NCBI RefSeq assembly: GCF_033807575.1
Contig: NC_084708.1
Coordinates: forward strand, 4,922,501-4,986,500
From: Cydia pomonella
Lineage: Eukaryota; Arthropoda; Insecta; Lepidoptera; Tortricidae
DNA: 64,000 nucleotides
Direction: 5' to 3'
Shown here: one piece after another, positions 42,100 to 54,130 of the stretch
Layout: every line of letters begins with the position of its first letter
Position numbering within the stretch: position 1 is the stretch's first letter
Made by a program: the position numbers and the translations under genes
Notes under the pieces: generated by a model
Database searches by the model: none
What the model was told of the DNA's origin: nothing
Seen by the model: the letters and a program-made list of their open reading frames with translations, nothing else

Positions 42100-43189
42100 C
42101 TGCCTACAATAATAAGTTGAATTAAAATACTTAACGTTTAAAGTAGATATATTTGTACTATCTATTATAAGCTTACATTCATTAATTTGTTAGCATCTGT
42201 AGAACCCTTGTTATAACTTATGCTACTATATAACGACCCGTTATCTTACATTGAACACAAATAAAAGTCAATACGCCCCGCTATATTTCATTTGCGGCCT
42301 ATCTCTTTGCACAATAGCTTACCTACTGTATAAACGAAAGGTTATATGAACATTCGTTTTTTAGCCACTAAAGGTGACCGTGACATGTCGCGACCGCAGA
42401 CGACAACTTTAACTTCGTGTCGCGGCGGAGCTAATAGAATCATTTAACTAAAACAACACGTATTATCTTCAAAATAGCCTCCTTTAGCTTTGATACAAAA
42501 AAGCAAATTAAAATTATCAACAATATGCCGCAGTAAAAATTTTGTCAACATATTTTGAGCCAGCCTGTACTTTAATGTCACATATGGTGCGGTTTGTCCC
42601 ACAACTACGAAACGTATGTAATTTTAAATTATTTGCACACAAGCTGTTCGCCCTCCAAGAAGCTATAGTTAGACTTATTCAAGTTATCATAATTCTCAAG
42701 AACTATCATTACAAGTTGAACCTTCATCCCTAGACAGTAAGGTCGATTTTTATATACAAATAATTTTGTTACACGCGTTTTATTATTTTACGTATATACA
42801 ATATGTGACATACGTACCCGACCATGACCTGGCGCGTTGCCAGAGAGGAAATTAGCCCCGTAGGGTGTAAAAACCCCTGCCAATGGCCAGCCGTGTTTTG
42901 GCTGAGATAAGAAAAAAAAATGGAATGATAAATGACTCGGAAATGAGCCGACTGCGAAAGATATACACGTTCTAAGTGCAAGTCGATTTTCATCATTTGT
43001 GTCCACGGCCGGCAAAACGTCCAATTTGGACCTACCTAGTATACAGTCCTGGAATAATAAATTGTATGTACCTATCACCTAAAACATTACACGCCGTATA
43101 ATACGTATGCAAAAATATTGACAAATAACAAGTAGTACTAACATCGAGAAACAGTGAGTGTATATACCCTATATATCAGTGTGTATATA
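42100..43189. other. Unassigned DNA
   Basis: No supported gene. GCGTTGCCAGAGAGGAAATT, CCCCGTAGGGTGTAAAAACC and similar sequence near 42830-42900 looks repeat-like, but I have no second copy in the window. Confidence 0.4.
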
Positions 43190-43295
43190 TAAAGTGTAAG
43201 AGGTATGTCAGGATCGTAGCAGGTGGAAATCCGTGGTCTCTGCCTACCCCTTCGGGAAATAGGCGTGATTATATGTATGTATGTATGTATATATA
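43190..43295 (+). mobile_element. RTE-like LINE 3' UTR with (ATGT)n tail
   Basis: GGTATGTCAGGATCGTAGCA, GTGGTCTCTGCCTACCCC and GGGAAATAGGCGTGATTAT are followed by ATGTATGTATGTATGTATAT. A 3' UTR ending in a tetranucleotide run is usual for RTE-clade elements. It is a short 5'-truncated piece. Confidence 0.65.
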
Positions 43296-43771
43296 AAGCA
43301 CGCGTTATTATTGCTTCTAAAAGAGTGTATGTTGGCCTACATAAGACAAGCATATCTACATATATATGTAAATCTGTGTCTCCATAACAGATAACCCTTG
43401 CCCCGCGTATCTTTGGCGCGGCAAAAATAAGAGGAATCAAAACGGTCTGTCTATAGAATCATAGGGGCGCGACACGAGGCCAGTTGGCGGGGCCGTGACT
43501 GTTTTTCCTGTAAAAATCGCAAAGTTAAGGAAATCTAAAGCTTAAAAATTAGCTGGACCGTTACAGGCGGGATTAGGGTTTCTGGTTTCTCGACCGTTTT
43601 CTCGAGGCACGGGAATTCTCGGCCAGAATTTCTCGAGTGTCTCGAGAAATTTAAAAGTATCAAAAAACATCTTGGTATATTCGTTTTATTGCTTTATTAC
43701 AAATCAGACTATGTTATACGTTTCTTTTTACGTATCACAAGAGATTCATTCCTCGAGTTCTCTATGAAATT

Positions 43772-44110
43772 TGGATCCGGGTACGTTCTTAAACTATGTC
43801 CAAAAGAGAGGCATTGTGAATGCTATCTCGCTTAGTGTGGTAGGGCACAGCACAGCGGATGTCATTCCAGATCTAGAGCAGAGCCCAACTGGGGAAGTAC
43901 CTCCACCTTACAGAAAACCGCAGCCAAATAACACTAGATCCTACTCATAGTGTTGTGTTCCTGCCGGTGAGTAAGGTTGCCAGAACTCAACGAGGGGGGG
44001 TAAGGGTCGGCAACGCGCATGTAACTCCTCTGGAGTACATAGGCTACGGATACTGCTTACCATCAGGCGGGCCGTATGCTTGTTTGCCAACGACGTAGTA
44101 AAAAAAAAAA
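43772..44110 (+). mobile_element. Retroelement 3'-end repeat family D with poly(A)
   Basis: The sequence runs GGGTACGTTCTTAAACTATG, CCTACCTCCACC-type sequence, AACTCCTCTGGAGTACATAG, CATCAGGCGGGCCGTATGCT and GCCAACGACGTAGT, then an A run (44098-44110). GAAATT occurs before (43766-43771) and after (44111-44116), a probable target duplication. No coding frame, so it is a 5'-truncated LINE tail or a SINE. Related copies are at 22479, 24700 and 50036. Confidence 0.75.
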
Positions 44111-44116
44111 GAAATT

Positions 44117-44951
44117 CAATTTTGGGAGAAAACGGTTTCCACTAACTAAATCTTAACAAATCATTTTGATTTTGATGTCGATCGCCTTAACATAATATAT
44201 TCTAGATAAATATATAGGGTTCGCTTCTTTAAAAAAAAAATTTACTTTTTTGTACTAAATTTTGAAAAAAAAAAAGGGTAACCTATAAACCTAGATTTTC
44301 ATTGTGTGAATAACATACTAAAGATCATGGAGAATGGAAAATATTTAGAAGTGGAAAAACGTTTTGTCCTTTTGTATGGACGATCACGTCGTGGTATACT
44401 TCCCATTTAGTAGCCACGCAATCCCCAAATCTTCCGTCGCTTACTTCGCGCGGCACGCCGTATCTTTTGTTCCATTTTAATTTCTTGGCTCGTAAGTAAC
44501 TAGGATTTGCACGACGGATCCGAAATGTATGAGAAGATCTGCGGATCCGGATCCAGATAATTTCATACATTTGCGATTAGGTACAATCCTTAGCTGTAAC
44601 TAAAGCGAAAATAGCTAAAATCTCGCGTAGAATTTAGTATTTTTGCACTTCTTCCACTCTCTACTCATTATCGCAGGATTCGCAAGCGCGGCTGTAACAA
44701 CACCGAGATTCGCTCAATTCTGAAATAGACTTAAATATTCATAAGGAATAATTCCGCCACTGTTATTACGGGACTTTGTGTGTTGTGTTTTAAAATGATT
44801 ACTTAGGCGAGGCCATTATGCATCTGTTTCAATTTGAAGCTTTTATTATTGTTACATGTTTAATGTGCACGTTTGTTCACTGTAAAAATAATCAGATTAT
44901 TTTGACTAAGGTTAAAATATTATTTAAAGGAGTTTTCCTTATTCATACCTA
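44117..44951. other. Unassigned DNA
   Basis: No supported gene. A minus-strand frame of about 80 codons near 44325-44570 has no recognisable family. Confidence 0.4.
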
Positions 44952-45137
44952 CGGCCGATTCGAACTTTAAGATACGTCAAATATTAGGTCTAGATACGAT
45001 ATGGATCCAATATGCCAGTGTCTAAAGTGACGTGTCTTCAAACAAAAATGTCAATTTGACACTGACATATCCGATCCATATCGTATCTAGCGCATATATC
45101 TAGCCATATCTATCGTACCTATTATTTGACTCGGGCT
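44952..45137. mobile_element. MITE-like element with CGGCCGATTCG left end
   Basis: CGGCCGATTCGAACTTTAAG at the left resembles the ends of the CGGCCCGATTCG group, and GACTCGGGC near 45130 is a decayed right end. Inside, TAGATACGATATGGATCC and GGATCCATATCGTATCTAG-like blocks (about 44990 and 45070) form a long imperfect inverted repeat around GTCAATTTGACACTGAC. Confidence 0.6.
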
Positions 45138-45724
45138 GCTGCACTAGGAAGCTAATGCTCATAGCGCCAAGTAGTAGCCGATGGTACTAAGGCTTTCCCG
45201 GTATGTAGTGAAAATGCTTCGTAAAGGTAATGAATTAATGATAGAAGAAGTAAAATTTCTGGCCCAATAGTGTTGTAATTACCTTATAAAATAATTAAGG
45301 CCTCTTTGTGTTGCGAAAAGGTACTAGAATTTATGTTCATATTGTCCATGTGCATACTGCATACTGATGACACTTACCTGAAACAAAATATATATAATTA
45401 TTAAAACGATATAAAATAAAACATTTCTATAAAGAAAAGTCTTTACGTCAAATGGTTAGGTAATAATCATCTTAGCACCGACGTTTATTTTTTATTATAT
45501 TGATACTGTCTGATACCTGACTTCGTAAAGCGACTTAGGCCATTAAACACACAAATACAATACACCTAATAGTGACCAAAGGACTCGAAGATCGATGTAC
45601 CTTAGTGTGTCTGAACACAATATAGTTCGGTTTACCTTAACTGATTTTATGGCATTCAAGACATTAATGTAAAAGAAAATAAGTTTTTGGCAAAAAAAAT
45701 AATTTTGGTACAAGTTTTTATCGC
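45138..45724. other. No recognisable feature
   Basis: No supported gene or repeat. Confidence 0.4.
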
Positions 45725-45930
45725 TGACTTTTCTTTTCACATGCAACTATATAATACTCATCAAGATAATTCGAACAACCCCAGACACAATTAGTTTGCG
45801 TTGTTATCACAGAGTTCCTATGGCCACCTCCTGTGTCCATCATCAGATCAGCTCTTGTCATCATAATATTGCATTCTCATCCGATTTACATATGTATACA
45901 AAATTTCAGATCAATCGGAAATGCGCTCAC
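45725..45930 (+). repeat. Interspersed repeat, family B (plus copy 2)
   Basis: ACACAATTAGTTTGCGTTGT, CACAGAGTTCCTATGGCCAC, CATCATCAGATCAGCTC and TTTACATATGTATACA match the other family B copies in order. The 272-bp MITE follows within a few bases. Confidence 0.75.
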
Positions 45931-45933
45931 TTA

Positions 45934-46205
45934 CGGCCCGATTCGAAGAATGAGATAAGATAAGGATAAGTTCTGGTTTAGATAAATTCTCCTTTATATA
46001 TCGTTTGTATGTCGTATAATTGACAGAAGCAGCTCGATTCGGGCAACAAATGTCACTTTGACGTTAGAAATATCGTAGATAGATCTTACTGGGATCACAG
46101 CTGAATCGAAATAAACGTCAATTTTGACATGTCGTTTAGATATCGATCTTTTAAAGATCTTTCCAAGATCTTAAACCTGTCTTCATCATTATTCGAATCG
46201 GGCCG
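45934..46205 (+). mobile_element. 272-bp MITE (copy 4) with TTA target duplication
   Basis: Exactly 272 bp between CGGCCCGATTCGAAGAATGA and ATTCGAATCGGGCCG, with TTA immediately on both sides (45931-45933 and 46206-46208). Interior as in the other copies. Non-coding. Confidence 0.93.
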
Positions 46206-46208
46206 TTA

Positions 46209-47195
46209 GCCAATTTTGGCTTTCAAGATTTGACCCACACTAACAAAATAACATACATAACAGGGCAAGTGAAATAAAAGCTTGTAAAAATAAAAAGTTA
46301 AACGTCTAATATATTCTATTTTAGTAAAAAATTTCAACAACTTATGTAAATTTCTTAGAAAACGTGCCAATAAAAATAAAAGATAGCTAAAAAACAAGCA
46401 AAGTGTCACCAAATTTGACGACGACGAGACACGAAAAGGAAGGTGAGGACTCATTGTGCTCTCTGACATCAAACATGCATGGAGTACAATCTACAGTACG
46501 TAAATATGTATACAATTCTCCACCTTACCGAAATGGAATAAGGATATACGTGTATATATATTTATAAATGACAAACTGTACGCAAATAAATCGCATTATG
46601 CGATGCGTGAAGTTATTCTCCGTCAGGGTTGCCTCTTGTTAAGTTTATCACACACGTGCCTTCCGAACATAAACTAAGGAAATTAGTAAATAATGGCACG
46701 TATATCAAGATTGTTTTCCTTTTAATCCCTTAGCTAAAAATAGAGGTAAAATGAATCTATAACTGTAAAGAAACCTACATAATTAATGTTAAAGTTGAAG
46801 TTGCTAAAACATATTAATTAGTCTTTTAAACTCGTGAAATCAAAGCGTTCTAATTTAATTTCGTGATTTTTATCCAATCTCCTTCGGAGGCAAAACTCAT
46901 TAAAATTTATGAATCTTAAGCCTTGATCCCGAAAGTTAATTTCCAGAATTATCTTATTTTAGCATTTAGAAGGCAAACTTACCAAGCCTATGTAAACTTC
47001 TAAAATCGCCCTGTAGATTGACAACCCTGAGAAGACTATGAATAAATGAGTGCTCTCAAATTCGCGCTGGCGTCCCGCCGCGTCACACAATTATACAAAA
47101 CGTAAGTAGAAGCACGTAAACAAATGTTTAAATAATAATAATACACTCATGAGATACAAAATCTAAGGTTTCAACATTTTATACATGCTTTTGTA
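46209..47195. other. No recognisable feature
   Basis: AT-rich, no supported gene or repeat. Confidence 0.4.
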
Positions 47196-47325
47196 CAGTC
47201 GCCATCAGATATATCGGAGCAGCCAAGGTGTTCCCAAATATCTGAACAAAACATAGTATCAAGACGTTAAGTCCATGTTCACGTTCAGATAATATTCAGA
47301 ACCGTGGCCGATCCGATGACGATTG
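47196..47325 (+). mobile_element. TA-type MITE (CAGTCGCCATCAG family), diverged
   Basis: CAGTCGCCATCAGATATATC at the left and a decayed right end (GGCCGATCCGATGACGATTG) are flanked by TA (47194-47195, 47326-47327). It is a more diverged copy of 50662-50796. Confidence 0.75.
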
Positions 47326-47498
47326 TAGTCGATTTTTTAAACTCAAGTTACAAAATTATCGTTATCAAGTTGTTTAAATTGTTTGGTTTTGAACCCCTGC
47401 CAGCGCTACACACGGATACGCATCTAATATCCAATGTGACCCGTGATCCAGTACCTAAATGCGCTAGGTAATTAAAAATTACGTTATTGGTAGAAAAA

Positions 47499-47655
47499 TA
47501 AATTAAATAAATATTTGGGGACAATGTTACACAGATCGACCTAGCCCCAAGCTAAGCAAAGCTTACACTATGGGTACTAAGCGACCATATACATACGTAC
47601 TCGTATATGTATAGATAAATACATACTTATATAGGATAGAAAACACCCATGACGA
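47499..47655 (-). mobile_element. Partial S1 SINE, minus strand
   Basis: TTTGGGGACAATGTTACACA, CTAGCCCCAAGCTAAGCAAA, GCTTACACTATGGGTACTAA and GAAAACACCCATGACG follow the minus-strand order of the full S1 copy (14759-15013). The tRNA-like head is missing. Confidence 0.75.
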
Positions 47656-47670
47656 TGACGCAGGATTGTA

Positions 47671-47866
47671 CAGCCATCATCAAAAGTAGCGGATCATTCT
47701 GTAACAGCTTAACAAAAAGTGATGGTTCAATATGTAGAATAATCAACACTGTAAAAGATATACTTTTAAACGTGAATTTTAGAGATTTATCCATATTTGG
47801 AAAAGTTATCCGGAATATCAGATACTTTTGGCGCGTTGTTTCATCCGCTACTATTGATGTTGACTG
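47671..47866 (+). mobile_element. TA-type MITE (CAGTCAGCATC family), 196 bp
   Basis: Left end CAGCCATCATCAAAAGTAGC and right end GCTACTATTGATGTTGACTG are inverted, with TA at both outer edges (47669-47670, 47867-47868). Internal GTAACAGCTTAACAAAAAGT is shared with 32588 and 57325. Non-coding. Confidence 0.88.
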
Positions 47867-47887
47867 TACCTATGAACTATTTTGGAG

Positions 47888-47921
47888 AAGATAACTTTTT
47901 GTTTAACCAAAAAGTTATCTT
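47888..47921. repeat. Perfect 14-bp-arm hairpin
   Basis: AAGATAACTTTTTG and CAAAAAGTTATCTT are exact complements with loop TTTAAC. Confidence 0.85.
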
Positions 47922-48999
47922 GCTGCAGATAAATGATCAGAATGATCTCCCTGGTAACTAGGGAGTGCTCCCGGTACTGGTTTTCTATACAAATACAGTA
48001 CCGGTACCGGAAATTCCCGGTTCTCACCATACAAACTCACTACCGGGCGCATTCCCTACTGCTAACAGGCTTCTTAGAATCTGTAAATATAGGTTTACTT
48101 ATTCACAATTTCGTAAAGGAACATGTTATTACGGCTAGTGGTGAAATCTGTACGTGACATATGAGTGATGGTTTGGGAAACAATTGCGAATCGCTATTCG
48201 CGCTCTGGAGGTGTCAAGTGCGTTGCGTTGCTAAGTGGGATTTGGAGCTATCTTGAATTGAGTGGGGATATGAACTGTCAAAAACAGAAACTGTAGGATT
48301 AAGATGTAACCCTTCACTCAAGTCAGTTATCAGTAGGTCTAGGTCGAGAAAATTTATAAATTCAGGAGAAATAATTCCCTGTAGCTCCTAAAGTATAGAT
48401 CGTATAGTAAAATTAAACAAACAAATTTGGAATTTAGGAATTTTTATGGTAAAACTTTTGCCTGAATTATGATGCTATTTGTAAAGATATTGTATGCGAA
48501 AATCTGAAAAAAAAAGTACCTTCAACCTCCCTCCCCCCTACGACCTCAGTACAACCCACACCCTCCAGAACTTTTAGTATGTTTATCTGGAGACCACAAG
48601 GTATACCAATTTACAAAACTACACGATGTCCTCTGATTGCCCATATTCGGGTTAATTTTGTTGAGCTAGTATTCTTTTATAGAATTACTGACTTTTTTAA
48701 ATTACGTCGGGGGCAAACAAGGAATCTAAGGATCACCAACGGATAATACATCTACACAATTGCATACGAACAAGGGAATACAGAACATTAACAGATGCTT
48801 AGCCACGTTTAGGTGACCACAGCTCTCATGTATCAGAACCCATGGACATGGATAAATATTAAGTATTGCCCATATACATTTTCACTAAAGAGTCAAAACG
48901 AAAGCAATAGCTATAAGAATATGTACAAAAGGTACGGACAATATTATTTAATAATCATCACAGGCCTTTGCGTCTATTGCAGACGATTTAAGCATTGCT
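47922..48999. other. Unassigned DNA
   Basis: No supported gene. CCCGGTACTGG/CCAGTACC-like sequence around 47970-48020 is a weak inverted repeat. Confidence 0.4.
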
Positions 49000-49430
49000 G
49001 TTTAGGCAACGGGTTTGGTGACTGTGGACGCCGATTCGTGAGCGACACGACATCTCACACTTTTGGCAGAGAAAGCTCATGCCACCTGAGGTTCCAGTCC
49101 CGATTTGCTTTCTGCGACACCTGCTATCTAATGTATTAAACCAGGCTTGGTCTTGGTCATAGCCTTCTCCCCTTTACAACACGCTTGCGCCATCCATCAC
49201 GGCCTTCAGTTCAGCTAAGGTTTCCCAGGCATGGTGGTCGATTTCAGATGCTGACGTCTCGCTTAACACAGTCTTTAAAGCGCAGCATCGGTCTTCCAAC
49301 GTTCCTTTTAGCATACGCAACTGCACCTAGCAAGACACGTCGAGGTATTCTAGAGGGTTCCATCCGGTGCACATGCCCCAGCCACCGCAAGCGTCTCTGT
49401 TTGAGAAGAGCGGCAAGATAACGCTTAAAT
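49000..49430 (-). pseudogene. RTE-like LINE C-terminus with zinc motif, degenerate
   Basis: On the minus strand about 49330-49410 reads RRLRWLGHVHRMEPSRIPRR, the usual block near the end of RTE-like proteins, followed by GRPMLRFKDCVKRD. After a stop and frame changes, 49010-49080 reads FLCQKCEMSCRSRIGVHSH then TRC. This is the cysteine/histidine motif (F-x-C-x2-C-x3-C-SRIG-x2-SH) that closes many such proteins. The order is correct, so it is one decayed copy. Plus-strand frames here are shadows. Confidence 0.75.
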
Positions 49431-50035
49431 TAACGTTCTGTAACCTACTTTTAATAAGCAAACTTTAATGTTACTTAGTATTTCACATAACATTACATAA
49501 TATAAGCGATGAAAGCCGTTCCACTAGCTAATTTATTACAAGCATTGTAGCTTTGTACTTTGTATACAAATACCAGCACAATATACGGTTTTATACCTAT
49601 TTAGATAATATTTCTGTGTTAGCTTTAGTAAGCCTTCTTGGTAAGCTATTGCACGTAGACAAATGAGTCAAACATTATTTGTGCAATATATTATTCTCCG
49701 TGCAATAATATAATACCGTTATTTGCATAACAAATGTGACATTGTTATGTTATGTAAGTAACTAAGTACTTATACAAGAACTTTGAAATAACAATGTCAA
49801 TCTCCAAGTAGGATTTGAAGAAAAGACCAACTTTCTTTCATGTCATGTTTTTCTTTATTACAGACTTGATTAAAATACTTGAGCGGTAACATAATTTTTA
49901 AAAGTGTTCAATTTATTGTGATAATTGCTCATTTTATATCTATTTACCTAGATTTTGTTTTAAAATGCAACATGTGTCATCATCCCGATTTCTAGAAACG
50001 ATTGAGACATAGTTATTATAAAAGTTTATTTTTAT
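49431..50035. other. No recognisable feature
   Basis: AT-rich, no supported gene or repeat. Confidence 0.4.
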
Positions 50036-50240
50036 ACTATACGTCGGTGGCAAACAAGCATACGGCCCGCATGATGGTAAGCAGTCTCCGTAGCCTATGT
50101 TCGCCTGCAACTCCAGAGGAGTTACATGCGCGTTGCCGATCCTAACACTCCGCACCCTCGTTGAGCTCTGGCAACCTGACTCACCGGCAGGAACTTGAGT
50201 GGAGTCTAGTGTTATGTGTTGGACGTAGTTTAACTTCTAT
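50036..50240 (-). mobile_element. Retroelement 3'-end repeat family D, minus copy
   Basis: ACGTCGGTGGCAAACAAGCA, GCATGATGGTAAGCAGTCTC, CAACTCCAGAGGAGTTACAT and GAGCTCTGGCAACCTGACTC match the complement of 43772-44110. The middle is deleted between GTCTAGTGTTATGTG and TTGGACGTAGTTTAA. Confidence 0.75.
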
Positions 50241-50661
50241 GAAATTATGACGGATAAATAACACTTGCACTGCGTGTGCTACCAAAATCGTTGCACTTTT
50301 CATTTTGTCTAGTAACTAGATTTAGAATATGGCATTTGCAATAATGGAGTAATTAGGTACACAATGTCCCCATTAATCAATCATCCCTACACCAAATACA
50401 AAACCGATAAATTACAGTAAAGCCGCACTGTACCGCCATATTTGTTTATCGTCCATAATTAATTAGATAGTTAAAATTCCAACAATTCATCATCGTCAGT
50501 GACACGCCATTTTGCAACTTCGTTATTAACGTTCAGCTAATCTGGGGAACAATGACCGTACTGCCCGAATTATGATCGGTTTGTTTAGAGAAAATAGCGA
50601 TATGACAGCTCAGTTGCATGTATATATTGTACTGAAATGAGTTGTCAATATACCTATTCTA

Positions 50662-50796
50662 CAGTCACCATCAGATATATTGGAGCGGTCTAGGTGCTCA
50701 TAAATATCTGAACACTCACTCTGGCTCCTTGATAATAGAGGCGTGTTCAGATGTTTATGAGCACCTTGGGCGCTCCGATATATCTAATGGCGACTG
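50662..50796. mobile_element. Palindromic TA-type MITE, 135 bp
   Basis: CAGTCACCATCAGATATATT, GGAGCG, AGGTGCTCATAAATATCTGA and AACAC on the left are mirrored on the right to GGCGACTG. TA lies at both outer edges (50660-50661, 50797-50798). Nearly the whole element folds into one hairpin. Non-coding. Confidence 0.9.
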
Positions 50797-52379
50797 TACT
50801 TCCGCAGAAGTATAGAGAAATAAGTACGCGTATAGTCCTCACATATTGCTTTCCTTACTTAATACAAGTAATAAGATGGAGGTATTGGGGGTATTATAAA
50901 ACTTATACTTAAAAGTTTTAAACTTGCTTAAAAGTTAATACTTACGAAGTTTAAAAATAAAAACTTATAAGACGTAAAACCTCGCTTGTTCAAGTTCTCT
51001 ATAGAAGATTTGTTTTTTCACACAAAGCTTTTTTGCGAAGTACTTTTTGTGTATTTTTTTTAAGCTTTAAAGTGTTAAAGCTTAAAAAATATATCCCTGG
51101 ACCATATTTTTATTGAGTGCGAAAATGGATGTGCGAGTGAAAAAGGATGAACGTCGACGAACGTTCGTCGAGCGAGATCCCCTAACGTCAGATGGCCTGG
51201 ACTAGAAAACAGGATTTTTCATGATTTTATGTTAAATACATACCAAAATCCAGGACTATTTTAGAGATTTCTAGCTTTGTCCTAGTTCCATTGTGCTATT
51301 ATAGTTCATAATAGGAAAGTGTAGAAAAAATACTAATTTTTATATCAAAACAATTGCTTAGCCAATAAACAGAAACAAGTTGATACGGAAATATAATAGT
51401 GAATTAAGATACCAACACGACATCAGATGATATTTTCCTAGGAATATTGAAAGCGAAAGTAACTTGCAAGAAGTTATACCGCTCAATCGGTATCAATGTT
51501 CATTATTGGATAAAAAGCGAGTTTTTTATGTTCATTGCAACACTTTTTTACTGGGACAGTGTAACCGCCAGGAATAAATAATGGTACAGTTAATTAAAAC
51601 CTATTAGCAAATCCATAAAGTACCGAGTAAAAAGCCAATACTGATAATGTATTATGGTAATAGGTACCGTAAATATCGCAACGATTTTATGAACTGTTTG
51701 TTTATGAGTATGGTGCATTTGGATAAGTTCCATTGAGAACTAACTTTGAAAATAAGCTCTCTTTCGAACTATTTTATACTAAATATTAATATTATGTACT
51801 AAACTAGAAGATTACCCCGCTTCCGAAGCTATCCCAATGTACCGATAAAACAGTGTAAGCTCTACGTGTGCCGATGTCGACCTTCGACTGATCTTACTCG
51901 ATGAAAAAAAATGTACTTAAAACTTTAAATTGTATTGTATTGTTGAGACAATTTTACTATTTGAGTAGCTAAAATGTAGTGACTATTCGTTTATTTTTAT
52001 AGTTTTATCAATAATTGAAATGTTCAAACAGTTAACGTTATACGTTTCATACATTTGTTGATATTGTATAAAGCAGTTCATCTTAATGAAAATCAGTTTA
52101 ATTTGTGCTCAATAAATTATATTTTTTTCAGTGCGCTCACGACCTGCTGCACTGTGACGAAGTCTTTAAGAACTTAAATCAATTAAAACATGAACGAATT
52201 AAGACTCTTAATAATCATTAAGGCAAATAGTTCTGTACAATAAAACTTGAAATTTATCCGTATATAGTATACACGCGTAAACCATACTCATTCGTGCGTG
52301 TAAATTCGTGCTCAGTACAATGCTCACCTAATAATCAATTAAGAAGTTTACTTAGTAGTAATTATTGGTAAGAGATTTA
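50797..52379. other. Unassigned DNA with a hairpin and a short palindrome
   Basis: TTTTTTAAGCTTTAA / TTAAAGCTTAAAAAA is a hairpin at 51055-51089. CGACGAACGTTCGTCG (51155-51170) is a 16-bp palindrome. No gene is supported. Confidence 0.45.
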
Positions 52380-52565
52380 GTTAGAGCAATACACTTTGTG
52401 AATTGGACGCGCCGTCAGTTTTTACCCGATTGCGTCAGAAGGAGGGTAATGTTTCTAAGTGTTATGTATGTTCATGATTTTTTGGCACGCCCTACGGCCC
52501 AAACGACTAGGATTTTGAGATATGAGGTGTCGTTGAATTTGTCAGAATTGTGGTAGTGACATAGG
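52380..52565 (+). repeat. Possible interspersed repeat fragment
   Basis: GAAGGAGGGTAATGTTTCTA and the following sequence resemble a type of repeat I associate with lepidopteran DNA, but there is no second copy in this window to confirm it. The 63-codon frame here has no recognisable domain. Confidence 0.25.
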
Positions 52566-54030
52566 CAAAATAAATTTTGAAAATGGCGCTCGCCAATGAA
52601 AATCAAATGTAAGCTAGTAAAAGATCATTTCAAATATATATGTTAGCCGTCGGGTTTTTAGTTTTTTATACTAATAATTACTCTTGTTTGGACTAGTATT
52701 AGTTGGACAGCCGTTTAATTGGAATAAATCGAAGTAATAGCTCAAATGATGACTGCCAATGATAATATATCAGGTTTTTCGTCAAAAATAAAACTCATTA
52801 ATTTTCAATGTAATTTTTTGAGGATGGATCCTTTTCGGTTAACGACATCCAATTATGGATATCTTTAGTTTATGGGTTTTTGGGTAAAGCGTAATAGGCC
52901 CAGATTTGTCCTGCCGACAATAATTTCTATGTAAAAATATACAAGTATATAAGTAAGCAACATATTACGATATTCCACCAGGTGAACTAACGCCAAGCCA
53001 ATCGCACGTAAAAAGGTATATTTCCATCGTAACGTTTCCATAACCTCGGAATCACCATAACTGTCGCTTTGAAGCGATAAATTGCATTACATTTCTAATG
53101 TGGCACCCCTGCGAACTGTTAGGGTTGTCAACACACGGAATATATGACCAACTTTGCCGTACAAAGGGTGTTGCTGAAATTTTAATGCTCATACAAGCGC
53201 GAGGGCCAGCACGGTCACAAAAACACCTACTTACCAGCTTTTTACTGCAATAATGTAGGGAAAACAAGCATTGTTAAGAGCGTGCTAGGCCTATAATGTC
53301 CGTGAAAGGAATGTTGAGAATAAAGGAACCACGAACTTGAATTTTAAGCTCTTTGAAGACTTTCATGTGTTATGGTTGAGTTTGTGATAGTAATTTTGGT
53401 TGCGAAAATAGCTTGGAGCTTTTAGCGAGCTTGTTTTTCGTTATTTTCTGTTAGTTACGGCGGACTCGATTCTGGGAAATATATTCTGCAATAATTGCGA
53501 GGCTTTTAAATTCTTTGGAGTCAATACTTTCTCGTAATTCTCTATCCTCGTAAGTGCAATACAATGTACACTTCATTTTAATCTAATTAGACCCTTTCTA
53601 AACCAAATGAAGTAGCATTTCCCTCGTTACATTGCTTTATCAGACAAACGAGATTCACCCAAATTTACTATACAACAAGTTTAAAATAAAAAAAAAAGGA
53701 AATTTTATTTGACGGTGGTGTCTAAAATTGATTTCTGAAACATTATTATAAGAAGAAAAGTATGAATCAATCTCAAAATTGTTTAATTAATTATTAACAT
53801 GGATCAACTCAATTTCCATACATTTCATAATAAATGTTCAACGCCAAACTTCGTAAAATCTGATTAAAATTTCCCCCCGCTCACACTTGGCCGATTTTAT
53901 GAATAAACAAGGAGGTGATTAATCCGACCCAATTACAACGGGGTATAACCTCGTCGCTTAATTATGTTTAGAAAATTAGGAAAGCCTTGATTGTTACCTC
54001 TGAATCGATTATTTAGTTCGTTTTTTTTAT
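52566..54030. other. Unassigned DNA
   Basis: No supported gene or repeat. Confidence 0.4.
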
Positions 54031-54130
54031 TAGGGTTCCGTAGCCAAATGGCAAAAAACGGAACCCTTATAGATTCGTCATGTCCGTCTGTCTGTCCGAT
54101 TATGTCACAGCCACTTTTTATTAAAACATA
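54031..54130 (+). repeat. Repeat starting with a GGGTTCCGT hairpin
   Basis: GGGTTCCGT and ACGGAACCC (54033-54066) are hairpin arms. CATGTCCGTCTGTCTGTCCG follows. AAGGGTTCCGTAAAAAAC recurs at about 55948, supporting a repeat family. Non-coding. Confidence 0.5.

Noticed and set aside
49185..49421. Plus-strand 78-codon frame
   Set aside because: Antisense of the degenerate RTE C-terminus; the minus strand carries the recognisable motifs.
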